DNA from: an uncultured Rothia sp.
GTDB lineage: Bacteria > Actinomycetota > Actinomycetes > Actinomycetales > Micrococcaceae
DNA: 64,000 bases
Direction of reading: 5' to 3'
Assembly (NCBI RefSeq): GCF_916715725.1
Contig: NZ_CAKAPD010000005.1
Coordinates: 1 to 64,000 of the forward strand
In this document: positions 8,946 to 17,861 of the stretch, piece by piece
Numbering within the stretch: position 1 is the stretch's first letter
Layout: the number at the start of each line of letters is the position of its first letter
Notes under the pieces: model-generated
Database searches by the model: none
What the model was told of the DNA's origin: nothing
Seen by the model: only the letters and a program-made list of their open reading frames with translations
Program-made: the position numbers and the translations under genes

Positions 8946-10118
8946 TTACTTGCGGCTACCGAAGATGATGTCATCCCATGCCGGAACGCTCACGCGCTGC
9001 TTCTTCGAGGAGGAAGGCTTGGGCTTCTCCTCAGATACAGACACGGCGGAGGCGGACTCAGGCTGTGCCTCAGTAGCGGGCGCCTCAGCAACGGGCGCCT
9101 CAGTAGCCTCAGCTGCCGGTGCATCCTCGATGGGTGCCGCCAGGGTGAAGGACTCGACCGGAACGGATTCAGCGGGTGCTTCCGAATCCACAGCCAGCGG
9201 GTCGGTGGTTTCTACGGTGGTTTCTGCGGTGGGCTCGGGTGTAGCCGGAGCCGCCGGTGCAACAGGTGCTGCCGGGGCAGACGCAACAGGTGCAGCGGGC
9301 TGGGCAGGCTCGCGGTGCACGAACACCTCGGGCTCCTCAACCTGTGCCGGGCGCACCGAACGGGCACGCTCCAGAAGCTCCTTGAGCTTACGCTCATCAG
9401 CGCTCTCAGAGGAAGTAAGGGGTGCCGGTGCGGGCTCGGGTGCCTTCGGCAGGCGGGCGGGAGGAACCTCCACGGGAGCCTTCTTCGCGGCGGCGGCGAC
9501 AGCGTCCTCACTATTGCCCATCAGGAAGTACGCCGCCTCATTCGACGCGTACAGGCCCTGGTTCGCCGGGTTGTACACCCAACGTGCGGGGAAGACGACC
9601 TGCGCGGGCAGGTTCTGACGCACCGAATCCTTCAGCGCAATATCAACCTCAACGCGCCACTGGCCGTTCTCCTGCTGGCGGGTGGTCCAGTCCTGGGTTG
9701 CGTCCTCAAAACCGTAACGCTCGGAGACTTCCTCAATGCGGGCGCTCAGGGTCACGGGAATCTGTGCGGTACCCGAAGCGGAGCTGCGGCGACCAATCTT
9801 CACGCTCTGAGCGGCACGAATAATGTGCGCGCGCTCAGCAACAATCGGCCACTCGTAGCGGCGCACGCGCTCCGGCTCCCAACCGGACTCTTCAGCGATT
9901 TCCTCAACGGAGGCACCCTGACGGAAACGGGTCTGAATATCGCGCGGACCGAAGGTGCCCTTAGCGCCCAGACCGCGGGCAGGCTGAATACGGCGAGCCT
10001 TGGTGATGCTCGTGCGCAGGTTCGCGTCAATCGGCAACAAGAAGCGGGTGCCGTCAGCAGACTCAAGCACCAGATTTTCGCCGTCATCGTGAACGCCAAT
10101 CAGACGCAGTTCAAGCAT
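8946..10118 (-). CDS. sepH: Septation protein SepH (DUF3071)
   Basis: 390 residues. The N-terminal DUF3071 domain (about 1-170) begins MLELRLIGVHDDGENLVL and includes the helix-turn-helix-like segment IQTRFRQGASVEEIAEESGWEPERVRRYEWP. The rest is a long Ala/Pro/Glu-rich disordered tail ending in a basic stretch. In Streptomyces and mycobacteria SepH binds FtsZ and promotes ring assembly. Start taken at ATG 10118, preceded by GGAGG; an upstream in-frame ATG at 10130 lies within that site. Monocistronic, divergent from the DUF4193 gene. Confidence 0.88.
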   Translation of the reverse strand: MLELRLIGVHDDGENLVLESADGTRFLLPIDANLRTSITKARRIQPARGLGAKGTFGPRDIQTRFRQGASVEEIAEESGWEPERVRRYEWPIVAERAHIIRAAQSVKIGRRSSASGTAQIPVTLSARIEEVSERYGFEDATQDWTTRQQENGQWRVEVDIALKDSVRQNLPAQVVFPARWVYNPANQGLYASNEAAYFLMGNSEDAVAAAAKKAPVEVPPARLPKAPEPAPAPLTSSESADERKLKELLERARSVRPAQVEEPEVFVHREPAQPAAPVASAPAAPVAPAAPATPEPTAETTVETTDPLAVDSEAPAESVPVESFTLAAPIEDAPAAEATEAPVAEAPATEAQPESASAVSVSEEKPKPSSSKKQRVSVPAWDDIIFGSRK

Positions 10119-10444
10119 GAGAACCTCCATAGGTGAACCGGACGCGTTCGTGAATGTGTTGCACGGAACGCAAACTACCTACCAGGGTACCGTGAAAGCG
10201 CGGTAAATCAGTAGCGGAGGCGGGATTTTCCCCAAAAAAAGATGTACTTTTCGGACCGAAAAAGCTAGAATGTGACGCCAAAACAGTCCAAAGCCTACCC
10301 AGGATTAGACAAATAGGGTGCCAATGGTGAACAATACCTGGCATGCCGTCGGGGTTAAATCCCCACCAGCGGCACCTAGAGCACTCATTAAACCAGCGTG
10401 GCCCAGTTCAACACACAGCCACAGAACCAACGGAGCGTGAAAGT
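10119..10444. promoter_or_regulatory. Divergent intergenic region sepH / DUF4193
   Basis: 326 bp. Around 10225-10270 there is an A/T-rich stretch (a run of seven A, then TACTTTTCGGACC and AAAAAGCTAGAAT) that probably holds the promoters. No RNA gene or repeat recognised. Confidence 0.35.
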
Positions 10445-10744
10445 TTGGCAACTGATTACGATGCACCTCGCAAGCAGGACGAAGAGCAGAACGAAGAGTC
10501 CTACGAGGAGCTGAACGCCCGCCGTTCCGAGATGCAGTCCGGTGCGGTGGACGAAGACGAGAACAGCGCAGCTGAGAGCTTCGAGCTGCCCGGTGCTGAC
10601 CTGTCCAACGAGGAGCTGAACGTTGTTGTTCTGCCCGCTCAGGACGACGAGTTCACCTGCGCATCTTGCTTCCTGGTGCGTCACCGCTCGCAGATTGCAC
10701 GCGAAGAGGGCGGCCTGTCCTACTGCATCGAGTGCGAGGGCTAA
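10445..10744 (+). CDS. DUF4193 family zinc-ribbon-like protein
   Basis: 99 residues. The frame is open from 10343, but similarity to DUF4193 (for example Rv2699c) begins at LATDYDAPRK, so the TTG at 10445, preceded by GGAG at 10432, is chosen. Acidic, with two CxxC pairs near the C-terminus (FTCASCFLV and YCIECEG), which probably bind zinc. Small cytosolic protein of unknown function, conserved next to dut in actinobacteria. Confidence 0.8.
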   Translation: MATDYDAPRKQDEEQNEESYEELNARRSEMQSGAVDEDENSAAESFELPGADLSNEELNVVVLPAQDDEFTCASCFLVRHRSQIAREEGGLSYCIECEG

Positions 10745-10983
10745 TAACTTACGGGAAGGGCTAACACCCACCCGACATACACCTCATGACGGGGCGAGTG
10801 CCGAGTGCACCCGCCCCGTTGAGTATGTGAAAGCCGCGCGCACACACACAAACAGCGCCGCGTCGCACCCAACACGGCACACCGCGGCACGTGCTGAACG
10901 CGAACACGCACCCCAAACACCCCGCAGTAGAGCCTCAACACAGCGCGAGGTAATGGCACAGACACCCGCGAAAGGTTAGAGTA

Positions 10984-11436
10984 TTGACCATGATGACCCC
11001 CGTAAACGTCCACATTAAGCTGCTCGACCCCGAGCTGCCCGCACCCGCTTACGCAAAGCCCGGCGACGCTGGCGCTGACCTGCGCTCCCGCATCGACTTC
11101 GAACTGGAGCCGGGCGAACGCGCCCTGGTACCCACCGGCGTGGCAATCGCCCTGCCCGAAGGCTACGTTGGCCTGGTGCACCCGCGCTCCGGCCTGGCGA
11201 CCAAGAACGGTATCACCATTGTGAACGCGCCCGGCACTGTCGATTCCGGCTACCGCGGCGAGCTGATGGTCACCCTGCTCAACACTGACAAGACCAAGTC
11301 CTTCCACGTGCAGCGCGGCGACCGCATCGCCCAGCTGATCATTCAGAAGTACGAGCACGCAACCTTTACCGTGGTGGATGAACTGGAACAGACCGAACGC
11401 GGCTCCAGCGGCTTCGGCTCCAGCGGCATCCACTAG
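10984..11436 (+). CDS. dut: dUTP diphosphatase
   Basis: 150 residues with all five dUTPase motifs in order: AGADLRS, PRSGLA, GTVDSGYRGEL (catalytic Asp), GDRIAQLII, and the C-terminal RGSSGFGSSG arm. The homotrimer hydrolyses dUTP to dUMP, keeping uracil out of DNA and supplying thymidylate synthesis. Start is TTG 10984 or ATG 10990; GAAAGG lies 8-14 bases upstream. First gene of a probable operon with the DUF3710, OB-fold and DUF3159 genes. Confidence 0.95.
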   Translation: MTMMTPVNVHIKLLDPELPAPAYAKPGDAGADLRSRIDFELEPGERALVPTGVAIALPEGYVGLVHPRSGLATKNGITIVNAPGTVDSGYRGELMVTLLNTDKTKSFHVQRGDRIAQLIIQKYEHATFTVVDELEQTERGSSGFGSSGIH

Positions 11437-11513
11437 TCTGCTCTCACCGCGATTGTCGCACGAGAGAAGAGAAGAAACCCCCGCACCCTGCGTGCGGTGA
11501 AAGTAGGAATACC

Positions 11514-12305
11514 ATGTTCGGATTTGGTAAGAAGAAGCGCGCCGAGGAGGCTGAAAAGGCCGCCATCGACAAGGCTGTCGCCGAAGAGATTGAGGAGACC
11601 AACGTCGAGGTTGAGGAGCTGAAGGAAGAGGAGAACTCACCCGAGGTCATCAAGTACGACCGCGTCAACGGCCCGCACGACATTGAAGAAGTCACCGCCG
11701 AAGACCTCGAAGACTACGTCGACCTGGGTGCGCTGCGCATCAAGCTACTCGACGGCATGAACCTGCGCCTCGAAACTGATGACGCAACCGGCGCAGTGAT
11801 CGCCGCAACCATCACCCGCGACGGCGCAACCCTGCAGGTGCAGGCATTCGCCGCACCGCGCACCACCGGCATTTGGGACGACATCCGTCACGACCTGACC
11901 GAGTCCGTCGCATCCCAGGGCGGCATCGTCGAAATCTACGCTGGCGTATTCGGTGCCGAGATGCTGACCCGCCTGCCCGCCGTCACCCCGGACGGTCAGC
12001 CCGGCGAGCGCATCGCCCGTTTCGTGGGTGTGGACGGCCCCCGCTGGTTCCTGCGCGGCGTCATCTCCGGCGCGGCTGTGCTCGGTGACGATAAGGCTGC
12101 CGCCTCCGTGGAGGAAGTCTTCCGCACTGTCGTGGTGGACCGTGGCGACGACCCGCGCCCGCCGCGCGAGCTGCTGCCCATGACTCTGCCCGCCGACCTG
12201 GTTGTGGCTGAGGAAGAGCCCGCCGTTGAGGAAGAAACCGAGAACGAGCACAGCAAGCTGCGCCCGATGCCTCGCCGCGGCCCTGAGATTACCGAGATTG
12301 GCTAA
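11514..12305 (+). CDS. DUF3710 family protein
   Basis: 263 residues. A charged, Glu-rich N-terminus (about 1-50) precedes a globular domain resembling mycobacterial Rv2696c (DUF3710). No signal peptide. Its stop TAA overlaps the ATG of the next gene by one base, which implies translational coupling. Function unknown. Confidence 0.8.
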   Translation: MFGFGKKKRAEEAEKAAIDKAVAEEIEETNVEVEELKEEENSPEVIKYDRVNGPHDIEEVTAEDLEDYVDLGALRIKLLDGMNLRLETDDATGAVIAATITRDGATLQVQAFAAPRTTGIWDDIRHDLTESVASQGGIVEIYAGVFGAEMLTRLPAVTPDGQPGERIARFVGVDGPRWFLRGVISGAAVLGDDKAAASVEEVFRTVVVDRGDDPRPPRELLPMTLPADLVVAEEEPAVEEETENEHSKLRPMPRRGPEITEIG

Positions 12306-12844
12306 TGCCTGAGTTTTCGAACTACCCGAGTGCGCTCGCGGTTCCTGAGGAGCAGATTCTTGCTCCCGGGTACCCCGAGCGCTTTCGCGTACGCCTTGCC
12401 GGACGCGTGGAGCAGGTATGGCTACCTGCGCTGCAGGATAAGCCGATGTACCGTGCCGAGCTGGTGGTGGCTAAGTCGAAGCCCCTGCAGTGGTCGAGTC
12501 CGCTGGCGCTGATTGGTATGCCGATTGTGGAGCCGCCCGGTGAGGATTTCGAGGAGGAATCCGAGGACCTCGAGAAGCAGCACCATTTGAACACGGCGTC
12601 TTTGGCGACCGTGGCGGTGCAGGAGCCTCACGAGGTGTCTTTCCCGCCGTATGCGCCGTTCAACCCGGGGGATAGGGTGCTGCTGAAGTGGCAGGGGCAG
12701 CGGATGGTGCCCGGTGTGCTTGCCGGTGCGTTGTTGCGCTGTTCCGGTGTGGTGTCGGTGAGGGCTCATCAGCCGGTGATTTATAACCCGCGCTATGAGA
12801 TCGTACCGCAATTCTTTGTGGAGAAGGGAAAATATGAGCGCTGA
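12305..12844 (+). CDS. OB-fold-like protein of the dut-DUF3159 cluster
   Basis: 179 residues. The C-terminal half (FNPGDRVLLKWQGQRMVPG onward) has the strand pattern of a small OB-fold, in the position held by Rv2694c in mycobacteria. An acidic insert (about residues 80-100) separates two beta-rich halves. Overlaps both neighbours (1 bp and 11 bp), so co-translated with them. No known activity. Confidence 0.65.
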   Translation: MPEFSNYPSALAVPEEQILAPGYPERFRVRLAGRVEQVWLPALQDKPMYRAELVVAKSKPLQWSSPLALIGMPIVEPPGEDFEEESEDLEKQHHLNTASLATVAVQEPHEVSFPPYAPFNPGDRVLLKWQGQRMVPGVLAGALLRCSGVVSVRAHQPVIYNPRYEIVPQFFVEKGKYER

Positions 12845-13640
12845 GCAGTCTTCGACCCAGCCCGATCCGAACGCTAACCCCGCAACTAGCCCGGCTGCTG
12901 ACCCGGCGCGGGAGGAAAATCAGCTGGCGCAGAGCCTGAGCGCCTCCATGGGTGCGAATATGCGCCGCACCGCTAACGGTGATGTGGATATTCTGCACGC
13001 TATCGGCGGCTGGCGCGGCCTGGTGGAATCCTCCCTGCCCGCTGTGGCGTTCCTGGTGTTGTTCACCGTGACGAAGGAACTGAACCTGTCCCTGATTGCG
13101 GCGTTGGCTGCGGCGGGCGTGTTCACGCTGATTCGCCTGGTGCAGGGCTCTAAGCTGGTGAGTGCGCTGACCGGTCTGGTGGGCGTGGCGATTTGTGCGT
13201 TTGCCGCGTACCGTACCGGTAATGCGAGCGACTACTTTGTGGTGGGCTTCTGGACGAACGGCGTGTACATCCTGGCGTACCTGCTGTCGATGTTGGCGCG
13301 TTGGCCGCTGATGGGCCTGATTTTCGCGGTCATTCGCGGTGAGGCGCTGAGCTGGCGCCAGAACCCGGTGCGCCTGCGCCAGTACATGCTGGCCACCTGG
13401 ATTATTACCGTGCTGATGATGCTGCGCCTTGCCGTGCAGGTGCCCCTGTATTTTGCGAATAATGTGGAGGCGCTGGGCGCGACCCGCCTAATCATGGGCC
13501 TGCCGCTGTACGCTTTGGGCGTGTGGCTGGCGTGGCGTGTGTCGGCTCCCGAGGAGGCGCCGGTGAGCGAGGACCCCGAGGCTGACGAAACTGCCGAAGC
13601 TGCCGACACCGCCGAGGTTGACGGTTCAGAAAGCCGCTAA
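12834..13640 (+). CDS. DUF3159 family membrane protein
   Basis: 268 residues from ATG 12834 (GAGAAGGGA just upstream). A Pro/Ala/Ser-rich cytosolic N-terminus (about 60 residues) is followed by six or seven hydrophobic helices and an acidic tail. Resembles Rv2693c (DUF3159). Last gene of the dut operon; ends just before a strong terminator. Function unknown. Confidence 0.82.
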   Translation: MSAEQSSTQPDPNANPATSPAADPAREENQLAQSLSASMGANMRRTANGDVDILHAIGGWRGLVESSLPAVAFLVLFTVTKELNLSLIAALAAAGVFTLIRLVQGSKLVSALTGLVGVAICAFAAYRTGNASDYFVVGFWTNGVYILAYLLSMLARWPLMGLIFAVIRGEALSWRQNPVRLRQYMLATWIITVLMMLRLAVQVPLYFANNVEALGATRLIMGLPLYALGVWLAWRVSAPEEAPVSEDPEADETAEAADTAEVDGSESR

Positions 13641-13678
13641 CCCCACAACTTCATACTAGAAGAACTTCATAGAAGTAT

Positions 13679-13713
13679 GCGAAAGCCCCGGTACCCGTGA
13701 CCGGGGCTTTCGC
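13679..13713 (+). terminator. Bidirectional terminator
   Basis: Perfect 14-bp stem (13679-13692 with 13700-13713) between the convergent DUF3159 and trkA genes. Confidence 0.85.
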
Positions 13714-13752
13714 CTCCTCAAAAACTTACGTATAAACGCTATGCGAACAGTG

Positions 13753-14406
13753 CTATGCAAACAGCGCGCGAATCTGATCCTCACCGGCAATGGTCGTGAT
13801 GAAGAACAGCTCGTCGCCGCCCTCAATCGCCACGTCGGCACTGGGCGGGATCGGCGCGCCGTCACGCAGAATCGCGGTGAGCACCGTATCGACGGGCCAC
13901 TGCACGTGGTCCACGCGGTACCCGATGACGGGGTGGCCGTCCGGCACCGTGTACTCGGCAAGGGTCGCGCCGCCAGCCTGCAGGGTCAGCAGGCGCACCA
14001 CGTCGCCGACTTCCACGGCTTCCTCGACGAGGGCGGTCATCAGGCGCGGGGTGGACACGGCGACGTCCACGCCCCAGGAGTCATCAAAAAGCCACTCATT
14101 ACGCGGGTTGTTCACACGCGCCACGGTGCGGGGCACACCAAACTCACTACGAGCCAGCAGGGACGTCATCAGGTTTGCCTTGTCGTCACCGGTTGCGGCA
14201 ACGACCACGTCCGCCTTGTTCGGGTGCACCTGGCGCAGCACGGACAGCTCGCAGGCGTCACCAATATGCCAGCGCACGCCGGGCAGATCGGCGCGCTTCT
14301 TCGCTTCGGGCTTGGAGTCGATGATGGTCACGTCGTGGCCGTTCATCATGAGCTCTTTAGCGATGGAGGCGCCCACAGAACCGGCACCAACAATAAGGAC
14401 CTTCAC
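13753..14406 (-). CDS. trkA: TrkA-type potassium channel regulator (second of pair)
   Basis: 217 residues: RCK N-domain with a Rossmann motif (MKVLIVGAGSVGASIAKEL) and Asp at the end of beta-2 (VTIIDSKPEA), then a TrkA-C domain (about 135-215). It binds NAD(H) or nucleotide and gates a K+ uptake channel. Equivalent to mycobacterial CeoC. It follows the first TrkA gene with no gap, so both are one operon and probably form a heteromer. Confidence 0.9.
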   Translation of the reverse strand: MKVLIVGAGSVGASIAKELMMNGHDVTIIDSKPEAKKRADLPGVRWHIGDACELSVLRQVHPNKADVVVAATGDDKANLMTSLLARSEFGVPRTVARVNNPRNEWLFDDSWGVDVAVSTPRLMTALVEEAVEVGDVVRLLTLQAGGATLAEYTVPDGHPVIGYRVDHVQWPVDTVLTAILRDGAPIPPSADVAIEGGDELFFITTIAGEDQIRALFA

Positions 14407-15279
14407 TTACTTCTCACCTTTCGAGGAATCACGATGGCGGCCGATGAGCTCGAGGGGGTCGGGCAGCTCCGGGGGAGTGTCACCGAGGTGGAATTCATGC
14501 TCGATAACGGGGCCGTCGTTGTGCTTCTGTTCGGCGGGTTTCTTCGGGGCGTGGGGGTACTTGCGGTGGCCCGAGGCGGGGGCGTAGTCCCCCTCAGCTT
14601 CTGCTTCTTCGTCTTCAATGCGCGGCGGGCGGGAGAGGATGCGGGTTACGTCCGCAACGTCGTCGGTGCGCATCATGACGTGCACACTATCGCCCTGCTG
14701 GTAGGCGCTGTCGGGGCGGGGGAGCATGCCCTCACCAAAGCGGGTGATGTAGGCGATGCGCACCCCGGCGGCACGTTCGATGCTGGTCAGGGCATGACCC
14801 GCCCAACCGTCGTCGAGCGGAATTTCGGTGAGCATGAGGCGGCCCGAGGGTTCGCGGAAGTCGCCCTTGAGTGCCTGCTCGGGCAGCAGACGGCGCAGCA
14901 CCTGGTCGGTGGACCAACGCACCGATGCCACAGTGGGAATGCCCATGCGCTGAAAGAATTCGGCGCGGTTCGGGTCGTACACACGCGCCACAACGTTCTT
15001 CACCTTGAACATTTCGCGTGCCACACGGGCGGCAATAATATTCGAGTTATCGCCCGAAGAGACTGCGGCAAAAGCGTACGCCTCAGTAATGCCGGCACGC
15101 TTGAGGGTGTCCTCATCAAAACCGACACCGGTCACCAGGCGGCCCTCAAAGCCCTTACGCAGCGGCTGGAAAGCACGTTCGTCCTGGTCAATGACGGCGA
15201 CCGTATGCCCCGAAGCTTCCAGAGTGCGCGCCAGCATGACGCCCACGCGTCCGGCACCCATAATGACGAAGTGAGGCAT
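14407..15279 (-). CDS. trkA: TrkA-type potassium channel regulator (first of pair)
   Basis: 290 residues. Rossmann motif MGAGRVGVMLARTLEASGH and acidic VAVIDQDERA, then TrkA-C with the YQQGDSVHVMMR strand. A 60-70 residue charged tail (His/Lys/Glu-rich) is longer than usual. Equivalent to mycobacterial CeoB. Its stop directly abuts the start of the second TrkA gene. The membrane subunit is not in the window. Confidence 0.88.
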   Translation of the reverse strand: MPHFVIMGAGRVGVMLARTLEASGHTVAVIDQDERAFQPLRKGFEGRLVTGVGFDEDTLKRAGITEAYAFAAVSSGDNSNIIAARVAREMFKVKNVVARVYDPNRAEFFQRMGIPTVASVRWSTDQVLRRLLPEQALKGDFREPSGRLMLTEIPLDDGWAGHALTSIERAAGVRIAYITRFGEGMLPRPDSAYQQGDSVHVMMRTDDVADVTRILSRPPRIEDEEAEAEGDYAPASGHRKYPHAPKKPAEQKHNDGPVIEHEFHLGDTPPELPDPLELIGRHRDSSKGEK

Positions 15280-15415
15280 ACATCCCTCCGAGTGTTGATG
15301 TTTTACGGTGATAAGGCGTTACCGCCTACCTCTACCAGTGTAATGGGCGGGTGAGCCTCCACGCCGATGCTCCGTGATATTCCGCTCGCAATGCCCACTA
15401 TTCGGCTGAATAAAA

Positions 15416-17620
15416 TTGAGCTTTGAAGCCGCGACCGATAGCCTTAACAGCGTGAGGAATCGTTGGGATAAAATGCGCATCGCCCTGATCGGTCAGCCGG
15501 TCAGCACGCGAAATCTTTCGGCAGTCGCGCTGCCGAAGCGCTACGCCCTGCCTCTTTTCGGTGCCGACGGCATCTCTTCGGTCGCCTACGCAGCCGACCA
15601 GATGATCCTGACCCTTGCCGCTGCGGGTGCCTCTGCGCTCGCTTTTTCACCCTGGATTGGTTTGGGTGTGGCGATGGTGGGTCTGCTGGTGATTGGCACG
15701 TATCGGTACAACATCAACCAGATTGCTTCCGAGGGCGATATTCAGCTGGTGCACCGCAAACTGGGTGCGTTGCCCTCGATCGTGATGGGTGCATCCTCGC
15801 TGATGGACTATATGCTCACGGTGGCGGTGTCTATGTCTTCGGCGTCCTCGTTTTTGGTGGCGCTGTACCCGCAGATTCAGGATTGGCGCACCCTCATTGC
15901 GGTGCTGCTCATTGTTGCCCTGACGCTGTTTGCGTTGCGTGGCGTGCAGCTGCTGGGAAAGATTGCGTACTGGCCGCTGTACGTTTTCTTGGCGCTGTTG
16001 GGGGTCACCCTCATTGTGGGTTGGGTTCGTGCCGCCACGGGTACTCTGCCGCTGGCTGAGTCTGCAACCTACGTGATTGCCCCTGAGCTGGAGACCCATT
16101 CGCTGGAGGGCCTGGCGCTGATATTGCTTCTGGCGCGATCTTTCTCTGCGGGCCTGGTGGCGTTCTCGGGTGTTTCGACGATTTCTAATTCGGTGAGGTA
16201 CTTCCGCCGCCCGAAGAAATACAATGCGGCGGTCACCATGATGCTGATGGGCGTCATTACCTCGGTGCTGTTGGTGAGCCTGCTCGGTTTTGCGGCGGCA
16301 ACCCGCGTTCACATGGTGCACGATACGACCCGTTTCTTGTTCATTGACGGGCACACGCCGGGGGAGTACTTCCACCAGAAGCCTGCGCTGTACCAGGTGG
16401 CGTTGGCAATTTATCAGGGTGTGCCGTTCTTCGCGCAGCTGCTGGTTTTTGCCACGGTGGGCGTGCTGATTATTGCCTCGCTGACCGCGTTTACGGGCTT
16501 CCCGGTGATTGCTTCGTCGCTGGCCGACTACCAGTACCTACCAGTGTTCTTCCGCAGCGTGGATTCGCGCGGCCTGTACGCGAACGGTGTGCTGGCGCTG
16601 TCTGCGATTTCGATTTTCCTCACCACCGTTTTTAATTCGGACGTGTATTCGCTGATTCAGCTGTACATCGTGGGCATGTGCCTGTCCATGGTGCTGGTTC
16701 AGCTGGCGGTGGTGCGCTACCGCATGCGTCTGCTGCGCATCACCCTGGCGCAGATGCCGCGCCGCGCCCTGCTGCGCGATATTGCGGTCTCTGCGGTGGG
16801 CGTGATGGTGACCGCCGCGGTGCTGGTCACCGTCGTGGTGACGAAGTTCGCCGCCGGTGCGTGGCTCTCCCTTGGAATGATTGCCCTGATGGTTGGAGGT
16901 ATGGTTGTGACTCGCCGCCACTACGATGCGGTGGATGCCGCCCTGGACATCCCCCTGAACGCTGAATCCGTTGCGGATGTGGCGGCCCTGCCTTCGCGTG
17001 TGCACGCCATCGTGTACGTGGAGCGTGTGCGCCGCCCGGCGGTTCGCGCCCTCTCGTATGCGCGTGCCGGTCGCCCCTCCACGATTGAGGCGCTGACTGT
17101 TAACAACGACCGCGCCGCCCTGGAGGTCGTGAAGAAGCGCTGGTACGCCCTGGGCATTCCGGTGCCGCTGTCGGTGATTGATTCGCCGTACCGTGACACC
17201 GTGGAGGCGGTCGTCTCGTATATTCGCCGCCGCCGCAAGAAGTCGCCCCGCGATATTTTGGTGGTGTACCTGCCCGAGTTCGTGGTGGAGCACTGGTGGC
17301 AGCGTCTTCTGCACCGCCGCACGGTGCGCCGCCTCAAGCAGGCGCTGTTGCATGAGCCGGGCGTGATGACCGCGACCGTGCCGTGGGCGATGCACGAGGA
17401 CGAAGTGTACGACGAAATTTTTGATCAGCGCCTGCAAGGTAAAGAAACTGCCAACGATTCGACCGCAGAGGCTGACGGTTCTACGGCGGCAGTCGCTCCG
17501 AACGTGACCCGTTCTGCCGGTGGAGGCCGCGAGCTGATTCAGAGTAACCGCCACGCGGTGTACCGCGGTCGCCTGCACGAGGCGGACGCTGTGGCGCGCG
17601 AGAAGAAGCGCCAGCCGTAA
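15416..17620 (+). CDS. APC superfamily amino acid permease-like protein
   Basis: 734 residues. Twelve or so membrane helices (about 35-510) starting with the conserved LPLFGADGISSVAYAADQ segment, then a cytosolic C-terminal domain (about 530-720) with a USP-like pattern. Corresponds to Rv2690c, also beside the TrkA pair and the TRAM methyltransferase. The start is uncertain: TTG 15416 gives the usual N-terminal length; ATG 15473 (MRIALIGQP) is the alternative. Divergent from trkA; substrate unknown. Confidence 0.82.
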   Translation: MSFEAATDSLNSVRNRWDKMRIALIGQPVSTRNLSAVALPKRYALPLFGADGISSVAYAADQMILTLAAAGASALAFSPWIGLGVAMVGLLVIGTYRYNINQIASEGDIQLVHRKLGALPSIVMGASSLMDYMLTVAVSMSSASSFLVALYPQIQDWRTLIAVLLIVALTLFALRGVQLLGKIAYWPLYVFLALLGVTLIVGWVRAATGTLPLAESATYVIAPELETHSLEGLALILLLARSFSAGLVAFSGVSTISNSVRYFRRPKKYNAAVTMMLMGVITSVLLVSLLGFAAATRVHMVHDTTRFLFIDGHTPGEYFHQKPALYQVALAIYQGVPFFAQLLVFATVGVLIIASLTAFTGFPVIASSLADYQYLPVFFRSVDSRGLYANGVLALSAISIFLTTVFNSDVYSLIQLYIVGMCLSMVLVQLAVVRYRMRLLRITLAQMPRRALLRDIAVSAVGVMVTAAVLVTVVVTKFAAGAWLSLGMIALMVGGMVVTRRHYDAVDAALDIPLNAESVADVAALPSRVHAIVYVERVRRPAVRALSYARAGRPSTIEALTVNNDRAALEVVKKRWYALGIPVPLSVIDSPYRDTVEAVVSYIRRRRKKSPRDILVVYLPEFVVEHWWQRLLHRRTVRRLKQALLHEPGVMTATVPWAMHEDEVYDEIFDQRLQGKETANDSTAEADGSTAAVAPNVTRSAGGGRELIQSNRHAVYRGRLHEADAVAREKKRQP

Positions 17621-17625
17621 TAATC

Positions 17626-17716
17626 GCCCAGCGCTCAGTATGATTGCCCAGCGCCCAGAAATATTTGCCTGGTGCCCAGTATGATTGCCCAGCGCCGAGC
17701 CCAGTCAATTGCCCCG
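17626..17716. repeat. Imperfect direct repeats after the permease gene
   Basis: ATTGCCCAGCGCC-like units recur about every 25-30 bp, with the longer string CAGTATGATTGCCCAGCGCC present twice. Non-coding; no clear function. Confidence 0.7.
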
Positions 17717-17861
17717 CAACTTTGCTTGAGCACCCCGCATAGCGCCTGGACTTTGCCCTTTGCAGCCTATTTGGTGCCCCCTGTGGGGCGTCGGAATCGG
17801 AGTAAAGGTACAAACCGGTGTAAAATAGTTCACATTAAGTGATTCTTTAGGAGACAATGCT